64,000 bases of DNA from an uncultured Pseudomonadales bacterium (GCA_943846685.1 OX044363.1:1034001-1098000), one strand, 5' to 3'. Counted from the stretch's first letter, positions 1 through 9,588 are shown. Program-made: numbers and translations. Notes: generated by a model from the letters alone, not told the origin.

Positions 1-15
1 ACGTCACGCCTTTGC

Positions 16-399
16 CTAAAACAGGCTTAGGCACAGACCGACTAAACCGCCTACCACTAGCGCAATATTGCTAAACAGACTCAATACCATGCCGGGGCCT
101 CGATTTTCGGGGCTCTGCAGGTAGAGTCGCGAGTAAATATGGCGGCCGACAACAAATAATATCCCCGGCAGTAAAACCCAGGTCTCACTCACATACAGAC
201 TAAAAATAACTGTCGCCGGAATAAATATCACCAGCTGTTCCATGGTATTTTGCTGGATTCGATAGATTCTTTCCCAGCGTTCATTGCCAGTGGTTTTTGG
301 TGCTTTGATATCATATTTACCGCGACTAAAACCGGTGCGGCCAGTAAAGAAAATAAATTGCAGTAGTGCGATCAGAATAATTGCGATGCTGTATTCCAT
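16..399 (-). CDS. MAPEG family membrane protein
   Basis: A 127-residue protein with about four hydrophobic segments. The loop after the first helix carries the basic and Asn/Gln/Glu pattern (RIYRIQQNTMEQL, residues ~45-57) typical of MAPEG proteins (membrane-associated proteins in eicosanoid and glutathione metabolism). Length matches bacterial MAPEG members (~130 aa). In bacteria the family includes glutathione-dependent detoxifying enzymes, but most members have no proven substrate. It reads toward the window edge, so its operon partners are unseen. The family call is firm; enzymatic activity is only inferred. Confidence 0.85.
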   Translation of the reverse strand: MEYSIAIILIALLQFIFFTGRTGFSRGKYDIKAPKTTGNERWERIYRIQQNTMEQLVIFIPATVIFSLYVSETWVLLPGILFVVGRHIYSRLYLQSPENRGPGMVLSLFSNIALVVGGLVGLCLSLF

Positions 400-495
400 T
401 GTGATCTTCCTTCTTCAGTTTGGTTTTTACAACTCTCAGTCAGTTATCGATGAAAACTTTAAAGCTATTGAAAATAATCGTAGACCAAAATTCAT

Positions 496-1428
496 TTATG
501 CACAGCCGAGTTTGGCATAACTAATAATCTGTCGATGAGAGTCTAGCTGGAACAGATAGTCTGCACGGCCTGGCATCTCCTCAAGACTGAACTCGGTGAT
601 ACGCTGATAGTGGGCGATAAACTCGGCAATCTGAGCTTCCGACATTACCCCTGAGGTGTCGGCCTCGTTTTGCTCTGCCAGTCGCGCAATCATTTTCTGT
701 TCCTGCTCCAGACGCCAGTTAAACACGGTGTCGAAAGAGGGCGCACGGAGCATGATCAGCTTATCAATACGGTCGAAAAGAGGTTGGTAATCACTGGCCA
801 GAGTATTGTTGACGAAGTTGCGCCAGCTACTATTCGCATCCTTTTCCTGTTCAAAGCTATTAACAGCTTGTGCCAGTGCCGCTTCAGGCTGTGGTTTGGC
901 ACCTACACACCAGCCTTCAAAAATAATCACATCAACAGCGCCGCTAACCAGATCGCAGTCAGCCTCTAAGTGACGATCATCGGTGCTTTTATCAAAGCGC
1001 GGAATCAGTGTCTCCCCTAAACCCTCTATTAGGCTATTGATGGTGTTTAAGGCCAGAGCAATATCATGAGTGCCGGGCACGCCGCGAGTTTTTAATAGCG
1101 GGTGCACCGTATCTGCCAGAGTTTGGCGCTCGGCACGGGTCAGGTAAAAATCATCCAGCGAGAGCGACACAGTCGTTAGCTTGTGTTCGCCGAGCATAGT
1201 GCACAGATAGTCAGCGAGAGTTGATTTCCCCGAGCCCTGAGTGCCATTGATGCCAATAATAAGCGGTGATTTAAGTGTAAGTGCTTCGGAAAACTCGGCG
1301 ACAAGCGGGGCGAACCACCGGTTAGCACTCTCGAGATAGCTGTCTGGAAGTTTATTGCGCTGAAGAAATTGTTTTTCTGCGGGAATCATAATGTGCTCAA
1401 ATTGGACTGCTTTATTCAGAACTCCCAT
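496..1428 (-). CDS. P-loop kinase, plant-type D-glycerate 3-kinase / YggC-like family
   Basis: A 310-residue protein with a Walker A motif GTQGSGKST near residues 62-70, followed by a DDFYL segment and a later IIFEGWCVG segment, which is the pattern of the uridine-kinase-like YggC/glycerate 3-kinase family. Such enzymes phosphorylate glycerate to 3-phosphoglycerate in photorespiratory-type salvage; the substrate here is inferred from the family. The 5' end overlaps the 3' end of rlmA by 17 bp, so the two are translationally coupled. A second in-frame ATG at 1389 would remove the overlap; no clear ribosome binding site decides between them. Confidence 0.8.
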   Translation of the reverse strand: MGVLNKAVQFEHIMIPAEKQFLQRNKLPDSYLESANRWFAPLVAEFSEALTLKSPLIIGINGTQGSGKSTLADYLCTMLGEHKLTTVSLSLDDFYLTRAERQTLADTVHPLLKTRGVPGTHDIALALNTINSLIEGLGETLIPRFDKSTDDRHLEADCDLVSGAVDVIIFEGWCVGAKPQPEAALAQAVNSFEQEKDANSSWRNFVNNTLASDYQPLFDRIDKLIMLRAPSFDTVFNWRLEQEQKMIARLAEQNEADTSGVMSEAQIAEFIAHYQRITEFSLEEMPGRADYLFQLDSHRQIISYAKLGCA

Positions 1429-2284
1429 TTTTATAGATTTTCAGATAAAAATGAATACGCGTTTCTAACTTTTCGAGTTTTTCTAACATCTGCTGCTGCT
1501 CTGGACGACTGTGCCAGTAGTAGGGAGTCATGGTTAGCAGATCGAGAATGTCACTGCCCTCAACTGAGATATCGCGTTTGATCTCAATGGTTTCCTGCAG
1601 TGCAAACTGTGCTGTGGCCTCCAGTGGATTGCCGGCATGGGGGACCGTCTTGTCATAGATAAGTGCGGTGAGCCCAGAGAGATGCTCCTCGCCGGGGCCA
1701 ACCAGTATCAGTGTGCCGCCGGGTTTAAGTATTCTAGCCGTCTCTTCGCTCCTGATGGGAGAAAACACCGAGATAGCGGTATCAATTCGGTTTTCAAAGA
1801 GAGGGATATTAAAAGCGCTGTCGACAACTAGCCGTGCATCCATCTTGCGTTTAGCCGCCAGACGTACGGCAAATTTAGAGATATCTATACCGAGCAATTT
1901 TAGATCTGGAAGTGCATTCCGCAGCTGCTGCATATAGTGCCCCTCGCCACAGCCAAGGTCGATTAATGTCTGATCAGAACCACTGGCTGAGTTGGCCACC
2001 TGATTGACTATGGCTTCGGATAGCGGGCTGTAGTATCCGGCGGTTAAAAATCTCTGGCGACTGCGAATCATATCGTCGCTATCACCGGGATTGCGGCTGC
2101 GCTTATGCTGGGCTAACAGCAGATTGAGATAACCTTCACGCGCCATATCAAAGCTGTGTCTGTTAGTGCAACTGTAGGTCTTGGGTTGCGACTCGGCATT
2201 TAGCGTCAGCGCCTGACTGCAGCTCGGGCATTTAAAGTTTTCGCGAGTCGAGCGCAGGGCTGGATAAGTAAAGGCTTTGGACAC
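1412..2284 (-). CDS. rlmA: 23S rRNA (guanine-N1)-methyltransferase
   Basis: A 290-residue protein starting with GTG. The N-terminus holds a zinc-binding CPSC...C...H cluster (residues ~19-43, ending in CTNRHSFD), followed by the AREGYLNLL segment characteristic of RlmA, then a class I SAM fold with motif DLGCGEGHY (~residues 108-116). RlmA methylates G745 (or G748 in RlmA-II) of 23S rRNA helix 35. It is the upstream gene of a two-gene unit with the P-loop kinase at 496-1428. Length matches the family (~270-290 aa). Confidence 0.92.
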   Translation of the reverse strand: MSKAFTYPALRSTRENFKCPSCSQALTLNAESQPKTYSCTNRHSFDMAREGYLNLLLAQHKRSRNPGDSDDMIRSRQRFLTAGYYSPLSEAIVNQVANSASGSDQTLIDLGCGEGHYMQQLRNALPDLKLLGIDISKFAVRLAAKRKMDARLVVDSAFNIPLFENRIDTAISVFSPIRSEETARILKPGGTLILVGPGEEHLSGLTALIYDKTVPHAGNPLEATAQFALQETIEIKRDISVEGSDILDLLTMTPYYWHSRPEQQQMLEKLEKLETRIHFYLKIYKNGSSE

Positions 2285-2402
2285 AGGTTAATCTCGATAA
2301 AAGCGGGTGGAAGAGGCTCTTGTATAAGCGCTGTAGCTTACAGCGCTTCGCTGGCTAGAACAATCAGTGGCCTTACTTCAGACACTATTAATCTATGCAC
2401 TT

Positions 2403-2810
2403 TTACTCCAGACATCGTTTAGCCTTGGTTGTACAGGACTGACAGCTATCGGTGCGCAGTGAACACAGGGTTGTGCATTCATGGAATTTCTTTGCACAGC
2501 TGAGCGTCTGATGGTTAATCTCTAGATCGCTGCACTGCTGGGGAAGGTTGTCTATGGATATATAAATTACTTTGCGCTTAACCAGATCACAATAGCTGTT
2601 CAGCAGGGTAGCGCTATTGGCACTTGGCGTGCCTGTCGGGTCATCGAGCAGACTGTTAATTAATTCGCGCTGGGTGAAGATAGCGCTGCGCATCAGGATA
2701 TGGGAATCCAAATCATAGTTGGGCTGCGTAGAATTAATAGTACACCCGACCAGTGTACCGAACAAAATTAGAGTGATCGAGAGTCGTTTAAAAGACACCA
2801 ATAGCTTCAC
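2403..2810 (-). CDS. small cysteine-rich lipoprotein of unknown function
   Basis: A 135-residue protein with a GTG start preceded by AAGGAGC at good spacing. The N-terminus is a lipoprotein signal with lipobox LVGC at residue ~23. The mature part has about ten cysteines, clustered at the C-terminus (ECTTLCSLRTDSCQSCTTK), suggesting disulphides or metal binding in the periplasm. I do not recognise the family. An inverted repeat at 2326-2348 lies downstream, but it lacks a U-tract and is not a convincing terminator. Confidence 0.7.
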   Translation of the reverse strand: MKLLVSFKRLSITLILFGTLVGCTINSTQPNYDLDSHILMRSAIFTQRELINSLLDDPTGTPSANSATLLNSYCDLVKRKVIYISIDNLPQQCSDLEINHQTLSCAKKFHECTTLCSLRTDSCQSCTTKAKRCLE

Positions 2811-2998
2811 GGTTATAGCTCCTTGCTTTTAGTTGTTAAAGAAAGAGCTCGTGGAGCTCCCTGTTTATGCAACATAAACAATTCCTTGTTTCGCCGCTGG
2901 CCCGTTCTACATTTTCTACGTCAAGCATGGCGTGTTGCTGTGATTTTGAATATGCCAAGCTTGGCTAGCAAGGTCAAGAGGAATTTAAGAAAACCGTT

Positions 2999-3250
2999 AT
3001 GCAGCGCCCAAACGCAGATTCAATTTACTACGATGAGTTTTTACAGTTTCAGGAAAAACTGCAAAAGCGCATAGTGGCGTTGCGCAATGAACGGGATCTT
3101 GTTCAGGAAGATATGGCCGAATACGAACTCTCGGTTCGTCAGTATCAACGTATGGAGCAGGATCCAACAGCCATTGTTTCCCTGTGGCAGCTGTTCAAAA
3201 TTGCTAAAGCTCACAACCTCAATATCGACGAGTTGTTGCACTTCGATTAA
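2999..3250 (+). CDS. XRE-type helix-turn-helix protein
   Basis: An 83-residue protein. Residues ~22-75 (IVALRNERDLVQEDMAEYE...YQRMEQDPTAIVSLWQLFKIAKA) fit a Cro/C1-type helix-turn-helix, with the usual second-helix and third-helix spacing and the LFKIAKAHNLNIDELL tail seen in XRE regulators. It probably binds DNA as a small dimer. No toxin partner lies beside it, so a toxin-antitoxin role is not supported. The target is unknown. Confidence 0.75.
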   Translation: MQRPNADSIYYDEFLQFQEKLQKRIVALRNERDLVQEDMAEYELSVRQYQRMEQDPTAIVSLWQLFKIAKAHNLNIDELLHFD

Positions 3251-3339
3251 GTCCAATCAGTAGTTTTCTCTTTTTAGTCGTTTCAATGTCATAATCTCCG
3301 GATAAGCTTTTTAAAAAATTCTGCTTGCCTGGAAAACCT

Positions 3340-4995
3340 ATGAATAAATCAACGCTGTTTCTGACCCTGACAATCTTCCTACTTCTATCGGGATGGTTGT
3401 TTATCAACGATACTGAGATTAAAAGTGCAAGCACCAGTGGTGCTGACAGTGAAATACTCAATACCATCGAAAATAACTGGTACACAGAGTCAGCTGCTGC
3501 GGTGGCTAGCACTAATAGCCAAATTCAGCGTCTAGCAACTCAGGCCGGTTCAGCGAAAAATATTATTCTATTTGTCGGCGATGGTATGGGCGTATCAACA
3601 GTAACCGCAGCGCGTATTCTCGACGGTCAGCAGAAGGGCGGTCTGGGCGAAGAAAACAGCCTGAGTTTTGATCGCTTTCCCTTTGTCGGTCTATCTAAAA
3701 CCTATAATGTCGATGCACAGACGCCAGATTCTGCGGGAACCATGACAGCAATGATCAGTGGTATCAAAACTGATGCCGGGACTCTGGGTGTGGATGAAGA
3801 TGTTATCCGTGGAGACTGCGCATCGATTGCCGGCAATCAGGTATTTACAGCGTTGGAGTTAGCCGAAATAGCCGGTTTATCCACCGGTATTGTCACTACG
3901 GCACGAGTCACCCACGCCACGCCTGCAGCAACCTATGCCAAGTCTCCCGAGCGCGACTGGGAAGATAACTCAACATTACCCGCCGAAGCCTTAGCCGCTG
4001 GCTGCGAAGATATCGCCTCTCAGTTAATAAACTTTAAAGCCAATCTGCAGAGCAAATACAGCAGCGCCGCAATCGACGGAATCGAAGTGGTTATGGGTGG
4101 CGGTCGCCGGCATTTCTTACCCAATCTCGAATCTGCCAACAGCAGTGATGCTGAAAGTGAGATAGAAGGGGACCGCACGGACGGCCGCAATCTGGTTGAA
4201 GAGTGGGCGAGCCTCAATCCCTCCGGTGTCTATATAGATAGCCAGCAGGGCTTTGATAAGCTTGATACCAGCTCGACTGAGCAACTCTTTGCCCTGTTTA
4301 ATGAATCCCATATGCGCTACGCCGCAGACCGACATAATGATATTGCTGGCGAACCCTCGCTGTCGGAAATGACGGTTAAAGCGATTGAAATTCTCGATAA
4401 TAATCCGGCAGGGTTTTTACTGGTGGTTGAATCCGGAAGAATTGATCACGGTCATCACGCCGGCAGCGCCTATGCGGCACTTGAGGACACTATTGAGTTC
4501 TCCCGCGCAGTGCAGAGCGCCGTCGATAAAACCAATACAGAGGAAACACTGATTATTGTGACCGCTGACCACAGTCATGTATTTACCATGGCCGGTTACC
4601 CCAAGCGCGGAAATCCGATCCTCGGCAAGGTGATCAATGTGGGCTCAGATAAGCCGGCATTGGCTGCAGATGGTATGCCATACACCACACTGGGTTATGC
4701 CAATGGTTTGGGTTACAGGGATCTATTGGATCAGACTAATGCTGACCATAGTTATCACAACGGTCCGCTTGCCGGTCGTCAGGATTTAAGCAAAGTAGAC
4801 ACCGAAACTGCCGGATTCCATCAGGAAGCACTGGTGCCAAGAAAATCAGAGACCCATGGTGGCGAGGATGTGGCGATCTATGCCCAAGGCCCCGGAGCCC
4901 ATCTGGTAACCGGCACTAATGAGCAGAGTATTATTTTTCATGTTATCAACTATGCCGGCAATCTATTTGAGCGAGCCGCCGCAGCGCTGCAATAG
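3340..4995 (+). CDS. alkaline phosphatase (PhoA family)
   Basis: About 551 residues with an N-terminal signal peptide or anchor (MNKSTLFLTLTIFLLLSGW). The ATG at 3340 is preferred to an in-frame TTG at 3325. Family motifs are all present: metal-binding VGDGMG near residue 75, nucleophile serine in TPDSAGTMTA, ESGRIDHGHHAG, TADHSH, and the C-terminal THGGEDVAIYAQGP histidine. The enzyme releases phosphate from phosphomonoesters in the periplasm, using two Zn and one Mg in studied members. Marine bacteria use it for organic phosphorus. No Pho box is evident to me in the short upstream gap. Length is at the long end for bacterial PhoA. Confidence 0.93.
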   Translation: MNKSTLFLTLTIFLLLSGWLFINDTEIKSASTSGADSEILNTIENNWYTESAAAVASTNSQIQRLATQAGSAKNIILFVGDGMGVSTVTAARILDGQQKGGLGEENSLSFDRFPFVGLSKTYNVDAQTPDSAGTMTAMISGIKTDAGTLGVDEDVIRGDCASIAGNQVFTALELAEIAGLSTGIVTTARVTHATPAATYAKSPERDWEDNSTLPAEALAAGCEDIASQLINFKANLQSKYSSAAIDGIEVVMGGGRRHFLPNLESANSSDAESEIEGDRTDGRNLVEEWASLNPSGVYIDSQQGFDKLDTSSTEQLFALFNESHMRYAADRHNDIAGEPSLSEMTVKAIEILDNNPAGFLLVVESGRIDHGHHAGSAYAALEDTIEFSRAVQSAVDKTNTEETLIIVTADHSHVFTMAGYPKRGNPILGKVINVGSDKPALAADGMPYTTLGYANGLGYRDLLDQTNADHSYHNGPLAGRQDLSKVDTETAGFHQEALVPRKSETHGGEDVAIYAQGPGAHLVTGTNEQSIIFHVINYAGNLFERAAAALQ

Positions 4996-5218
4996 TGTTT
5001 AGCGGCTGCACTCAGCAGTCAATAAAATTAAATTGGCAAGGGAAATTGCCGATCTGTAATGCATATCCAAGCTTCTTTTTTTTGTTAATTCCGTTTATTT
5101 GATGGGACTGTTTTTTAAGCCAACTGCGACAATTTGTCACATATTGCCAACCAAGTGCTGTTGATAAAATAGTAGCCTAATTTACTCCTTTCTCAAAAAC
5201 ACACAAAGAGCTTTTCAT

Positions 5219-6274
5219 ATGCATGTTTTTAAATCTATTCTGCTATTTTTAATTTTATCCAGCCTTTCATTAACTGCATATTCCGACTCTGCTATGGGCG
5301 CCATCGACCACGCGCCCATAGGTGTTATGGCCGATCATTATCATAAGAAAGGCGAATCGATGATATCTGTCCGTCAGGGCTATATGGATATGAGCGGTAA
5401 TCTTCTCGATGGCAAGAGTATCTCGAATTCACAGATTCTGGCGATGCCAAATCCCCTTGGAGATATGCCCGCAAATCTTTCCGTAGTGCCAACAGAGATG
5501 GATATGAAAATGACCATGATTGGCGCCATGTATGCGCCCTCTGACAGAGTTACTCTGATGGCCATGGTTATGTCTATGTCTAAAGATATGACCCTCAACA
5601 GCTATCAGCCAATGATGGGACGTAACCTTATAGGCAGCTTCAGTACTTCTTCCAGCGATATCTCCGATATTTCTCTGGGTGCCCTGATCAAGCTGCAGGA
5701 GACAGATACCTCCAGATGGCACGGGGAAGTCACTGTACAACAATCTATCGGTGACAATAAGGCAAAAGATGTTGTTCTAACCCCAATGGGCATGAACATG
5801 GAAATGATCCTACCCTATGGTATGCAAGCTGGAGATGATGCTACCAGGTTAGTGCTGGGGTTAACCAACCTGAGAACACTGAGTGAAAAAGTGGTCTGGG
5901 GTAACCAGTTGCGATCAAGATTTGTTGTTTCCGACAATGACTGGTCCTTTGGTGACCAGACGGAACTAAACACATGGCTGCAATATGCACTCAACAAGTC
6001 GGTTTCTTTCTCTTCCAGACTAAAGGTTGTTTATCAGGACAAACTATCCGGAAGAAACCCTATGATTAGCGCGCCAGTTCAAACCGCAAATCCGGAAAAT
6101 TATGGCGGCAGAGAAGTGCATTTTGCACTGGGTGTAAATTTCTTGACCCATATTCTTCCCGGGAAAAGCGACAGATTTGGATTGGAGTTGATCAAGCCTA
6201 TCCAGCAAGAGAAGAATAATCTGCAGATGGATACAGATTATCAATTTATTCTTGGGTACCAGAAAGCATTTTAA
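5219..6274 (+). CDS. methionine-rich putative outer-membrane beta-barrel protein
   Basis: A 351-residue protein with a cleavable signal peptide ending around SLTAYS-DSA. AAAGAG precedes the ATG. The first 210 mature residues are very rich in methionine (for example TEMDMKMTMIGAMY and VMSMSKDMTLN) with two near-N-terminal histidines, and the rest alternates in the way of amphipathic beta strands up to a terminal aromatic residue (YQKAF). Proteins of this look are often annotated only as transporter or outer-membrane protein. Methionine and histidine clusters suggest Cu(I) contact, which is an inference. It is a single gene ended by a terminator at 6301-6332. Confidence 0.65.
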   Translation: MHVFKSILLFLILSSLSLTAYSDSAMGAIDHAPIGVMADHYHKKGESMISVRQGYMDMSGNLLDGKSISNSQILAMPNPLGDMPANLSVVPTEMDMKMTMIGAMYAPSDRVTLMAMVMSMSKDMTLNSYQPMMGRNLIGSFSTSSSDISDISLGALIKLQETDTSRWHGEVTVQQSIGDNKAKDVVLTPMGMNMEMILPYGMQAGDDATRLVLGLTNLRTLSEKVVWGNQLRSRFVVSDNDWSFGDQTELNTWLQYALNKSVSFSSRLKVVYQDKLSGRNPMISAPVQTANPENYGGREVHFALGVNFLTHILPGKSDRFGLELIKPIQQEKNNLQMDTDYQFILGYQKAF

Positions 6275-6300
6275 ATCTTGCGGTCTAGCTTAAAATCTAC

Positions 6301-6332
6301 AAAAAGCCTCTTTTTACAAAGGGGTTTTTTTT
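6301..6332 (+). terminator. rho-independent terminator after the Met-rich protein
   Basis: The stem CCTCTTT/AAAGGGG (one T-G pair) with loop TTAC is followed by eight T residues. It lies 27 bp after the stop codon of the gene at 5219-6274. Confidence 0.85.
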
Positions 6333-6537
6333 GGCGCTTTTTATAGCTTTGAATCCAAAGCCATAATTGGTCTGCAACCCTCAATTAAGCTGATTTTTAT
6401 CTCCCTATATCAGTTCTGAATTACCAGTTTGATTTCCCTCAGATTTACTCGCCTGAATTACTCCTGTGATCTGGAGTGATTTTTCAGGCGTAACTGGAAA
6501 ACAAAAATAATGATTATAAGAACTCGAGGGTAACGAA

Positions 6538-8757
6538 ATGAAAACACTAAAGTTATTCGGCATCACAGTTGTGAGCCTGTTTTTTTTACAGGCTTGCGGA
6601 AGCAGCAACACCAGCATTCATGAGACAGATACCCCAATAGATACCACCCCGGAACCTACAGCCACAACGATTGTTGATGTCGCTGTAGCCGATGGCAACT
6701 TTACCACTCTGGTTGCGGCTCTTCAGGCCACGGGTCTCGACGCGACTCTCTCCGATACCAGTGAATCCTATACGGTATTTGCCCCCACCGATGATGCCTT
6801 TGCGCTTCTGGGGCAGGAGACCATAGATGGACTACTCAACGATCTGGATACCCTTACAGATATCCTTACCTACCACGTGATCAGTGGAGAAGTCGATGCC
6901 GCTGCTGCAATAGCAAGTGTCGGTAATCTAGTAGAGATGGTCAATGGCGATAAGGTGGGTTTATCTCTGGATGGTGAAAACCTGCTAGTCAATGTGGCAA
7001 CGGTAACAGTCACTGATATCCAGGCAGACAATGGCATTATCCATGTGATTGATGCGGTACTAATGCCGTTGGCAGATAGAGCAGAGCCAACCATGAATAT
7101 TGTCGATACCGCTATTGCTGCCGGTAGTTTCGATACTCTGATTTCAGTACTGCAGGCAACTGGGTTAGATTCAGCACTGGCTGATGAAAGCCGATCATTC
7201 ACTGTCTTTGCTCCTACCGATGAAGCCTTTGCCATGATCAGTGCAGAAACTATAGCCGCTTTGTTGGCTAATCCGGATGTACTGACAGATATTCTTTTGC
7301 AGCATGTTGTGGAAGCTGAGGTATTGTCGACAACCGCCTTCTCCCTAAATGGGCAGTCAGCATCGACACTCTCCGAAGCGGCTATTCCGGTTTCGATCAA
7401 TAGCGCTCTTAACAGTCTGTTATTTGGTGGTGCCACGGTAACTGTAAAGGATATCTATGCCACCAACGGCGTAATCCATGTGATTGATATGGTGGTTATT
7501 GCAGATGTTGAATTGCCAGATCCAGCGATGTCTATCGTCGATGTCGCCATGGCCAATGGAAACTTTACCGGTTTAGTAGCTGCATTGCAGGCAACTGGTC
7601 TGGATACAGTGCTCGATGATCCAGAGTCAAACTTCACGGTGTTTGCCCCCTCAGATGACGCCTTTGCGCTTCTTGGGCAGGAGACCATTGATGCCCTGTT
7701 TGCAGATACGGTAACCCTTTCAGGTATCCTTTTAAATCATGTGCTGCCCGATGTCATCGTTCTTCAGGACACGGCGGTTATGATTGCTCAGTCGGCCAAC
7801 AAGATGGTAACCACGGCCGTTAATCAGGATGTATCTCTGTCGCTGTCTGATGGGACTCTATATGCCAATAAATCAGCAGTTTCACTAACCGATATAGCGG
7901 CTGATAATGGCGTTATCCATGTGATTGACCAGGTCATTTTACCTCTGGCAACTAAGCTTACACCGACTACGAGCATTGTCGATGTGGCAACCTCCGATCC
8001 TCGATTCTCAACACTTGTCGATGCGCTTACCACCGCTGATCTGGTCAGCACCCTGGCCGATGAGAATGCAACTTTCACTGTATTTGCGCCGACCAATGAT
8101 GCCTTTGCAAAGATTGAAAGCACCGCTCTGAGCGATCTGCTTGCAGATACCACAGCCCTCAATAATGTGCTGTTAAATCATGTTGTTTCCGGTGCCGAAA
8201 TCAATGCATTAAACGCCTTTGCAGCCAATGGCACAGATGTCGGAACTGCCAGCGGTGATAATGTTAGCGTCAAACTGGTTAACTTCACTCAGACCACCAA
8301 TGCTGCAAACGACGAAGTCGCTTATAACAGTGAAATGGAAATGCTTGTCGGTGGCAGTAATAGCGCACAACCGGGCTATACAGTCTATGTTTTCGATGAG
8401 GATCTTGGAACTTCCAGTAGTGCCTGTAATAGTGTCTGTGCAGTGGCATGGCCTCCGGTACTGGTCACTGATGCTGAAGTCAGTAATATCCCCGGACTGA
8501 GCATTATCAACAGAGATGACAATTCCAAACAGGCCGCTTATCTGGGCCGCCCGCTGTATTTCTTCCAAAGTGACTCGGCCCCTGGAGACAACAATGGCGA
8601 TGGAGTAGGTGGTGCTTGGTGGTCGGTGAGTCAGGAGCAGGTGTCACTGCAGGTTCAGGGTTCAAATGTGACAACCACTGATATCTACACGACCAATGGT
8701 GTGATTCATGTGATTGATACAGTGATCACTGATAATTTAATTCCGAGACCTCTGTGA
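6538..8757 (+). CDS. lipoprotein with four FAS1 (fasciclin) domains, the last one interrupted
   Basis: A 739-residue protein with a lipobox (FFLQACG, Cys ~20) and a Thr/Pro-rich linker. Four FAS1 repeats begin near residues 43, 186, 332 and 479, each with the signatures TIVDVA, FTVFAPTDDAF and NGVIHVIDxV. FAS1 domains mediate adhesion in surface proteins. The fourth domain is split: residues ~585-700 hold a COG4315-type secreted lipoprotein repeat (YTVYVFDEDLG, CNSVCAVAWPPV, LGRPLYFF, GVGGAWWSV) before the FAS1 fold resumes with TDIYTTNGVIHVID. The protein is probably anchored to the outer membrane and involved in cell-surface contact. Two hairpins at 8771-8802 and 8841-8876 terminate it. Confidence 0.9.
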   Translation: MKTLKLFGITVVSLFFLQACGSSNTSIHETDTPIDTTPEPTATTIVDVAVADGNFTTLVAALQATGLDATLSDTSESYTVFAPTDDAFALLGQETIDGLLNDLDTLTDILTYHVISGEVDAAAAIASVGNLVEMVNGDKVGLSLDGENLLVNVATVTVTDIQADNGIIHVIDAVLMPLADRAEPTMNIVDTAIAAGSFDTLISVLQATGLDSALADESRSFTVFAPTDEAFAMISAETIAALLANPDVLTDILLQHVVEAEVLSTTAFSLNGQSASTLSEAAIPVSINSALNSLLFGGATVTVKDIYATNGVIHVIDMVVIADVELPDPAMSIVDVAMANGNFTGLVAALQATGLDTVLDDPESNFTVFAPSDDAFALLGQETIDALFADTVTLSGILLNHVLPDVIVLQDTAVMIAQSANKMVTTAVNQDVSLSLSDGTLYANKSAVSLTDIAADNGVIHVIDQVILPLATKLTPTTSIVDVATSDPRFSTLVDALTTADLVSTLADENATFTVFAPTNDAFAKIESTALSDLLADTTALNNVLLNHVVSGAEINALNAFAANGTDVGTASGDNVSVKLVNFTQTTNAANDEVAYNSEMEMLVGGSNSAQPGYTVYVFDEDLGTSSSACNSVCAVAWPPVLVTDAEVSNIPGLSIINRDDNSKQAAYLGRPLYFFQSDSAPGDNNGDGVGGAWWSVSQEQVSLQVQGSNVTTTDIYTTNGVIHVIDTVITDNLIPRPL

Positions 8758-8770
8758 TTAAATAACAATG

Positions 8771-8802
8771 TCAGTCTAAGCGCTATGCCTGGCTTAGACT
8801 GA
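8771..8802 (+). terminator. hairpin after the FAS1 lipoprotein gene
   Basis: Perfect 11-bp arms TCAGTCTAAGC/GCTTAGACTGA enclose a 10-nt loop, followed by a short TTTT. It starts 14 bp after the stop codon. The weak T-run makes it a less certain terminator than the next hairpin. Confidence 0.55.
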
Positions 8803-8840
8803 TTTTGATCAAGTTAGGCTTCTCCTTTAGGCTATTTATA

Positions 8841-8876
8841 AAACCTCGGACTATTTAAATAGTCCGGGGTTTTTTT
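8841..8876 (+). terminator. rho-independent terminator
   Basis: A near-perfect palindrome (CGGACTATTTAAATAGTCCG extended by ACC/GGT-type pairs) ends in seven T residues. It is the strong terminator for the FAS1 gene. Confidence 0.85.
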
Positions 8877-9056
8877 AATATTAGACCTTGGGAAAGTTCA
8901 GCAATACTGAAATAAAAGATTGAATAAGAGGCAGGCTTTAGCGGTTATTGAAATGGTTTTAAGTCTAGCCAGGCAGGTTAATAAGAATATACATACGAAT
9001 AATATAGAGTTAATATCAGCGAACTATAACAACAATATATTACTTGGGACTTTATA

Positions 9057-9557
9057 ATGAAGAAAATTGCTCTTGCGCTTCTTTTACTGCCGGCTATTTC
9101 TTTTGCTTAAAACGTTAGCTATGTCGATTTAAATATGACCATTTTCGATGCAGGCCATGATAGCGTTGACGGCTTTGAGGCTGGTTTAAAAACAGTTTTT
9201 GACGGCAAACTTTCGGTTGATGTCGGTCATTTTTACGCTGAAGATAGTGATGTTTCACCTAGTATAAAAGAGTTATCCGTTGCCTATGCAATCGACTCTT
9301 TTACTGAGGGTTCATTCTATGTAGAAGCTGGTGTAGTAGATGCGGGTTCAGCTGAGTTAGCGTCAACAGTTGGCTATGCAAAACTCAGCGGAAGCGGAAT
9401 AGATTACGATGTTTCTGTATCTCGTATAGACGGTCAAAATGTTATTGGTCTTGGCCTTTCCGGGCGTGAAGGCGACAGCGGTTTAGGTTGGAACGCATCG
9501 TTGAGAACTGATGGTGAGGTTGATATTACTTCAGTGGGCTTGAGTTTCATCTTTTAG
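9057..9557 (+). pseudogene. small outer-membrane-barrel-like protein with stop codon after its signal peptide
   Basis: An ATG at 9057 encodes a clean signal peptide (MKKIALALLLLPAISFA), but the next codon is TAA (9108-9110). The same frame then continues without interruption for 148 codons (NVSYVDLNMTIFDAGHDSV...) to 9557, ending GLSFIF, a typical barrel-terminal strand with a final Phe. The uninterrupted 9135-9557 part could start only at an internal ATG and would lack a signal. Ancestrally the codon was most simply CAA (Gln) at the cleavage site. Either a nonsense mutation, a sequencing error or readthrough explains it. Terminator at 9589-9620. Confidence 0.75.
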
Positions 9558-9588
9558 TCCCAAGCTACTCCTTGTGAGTTCAGCATCC

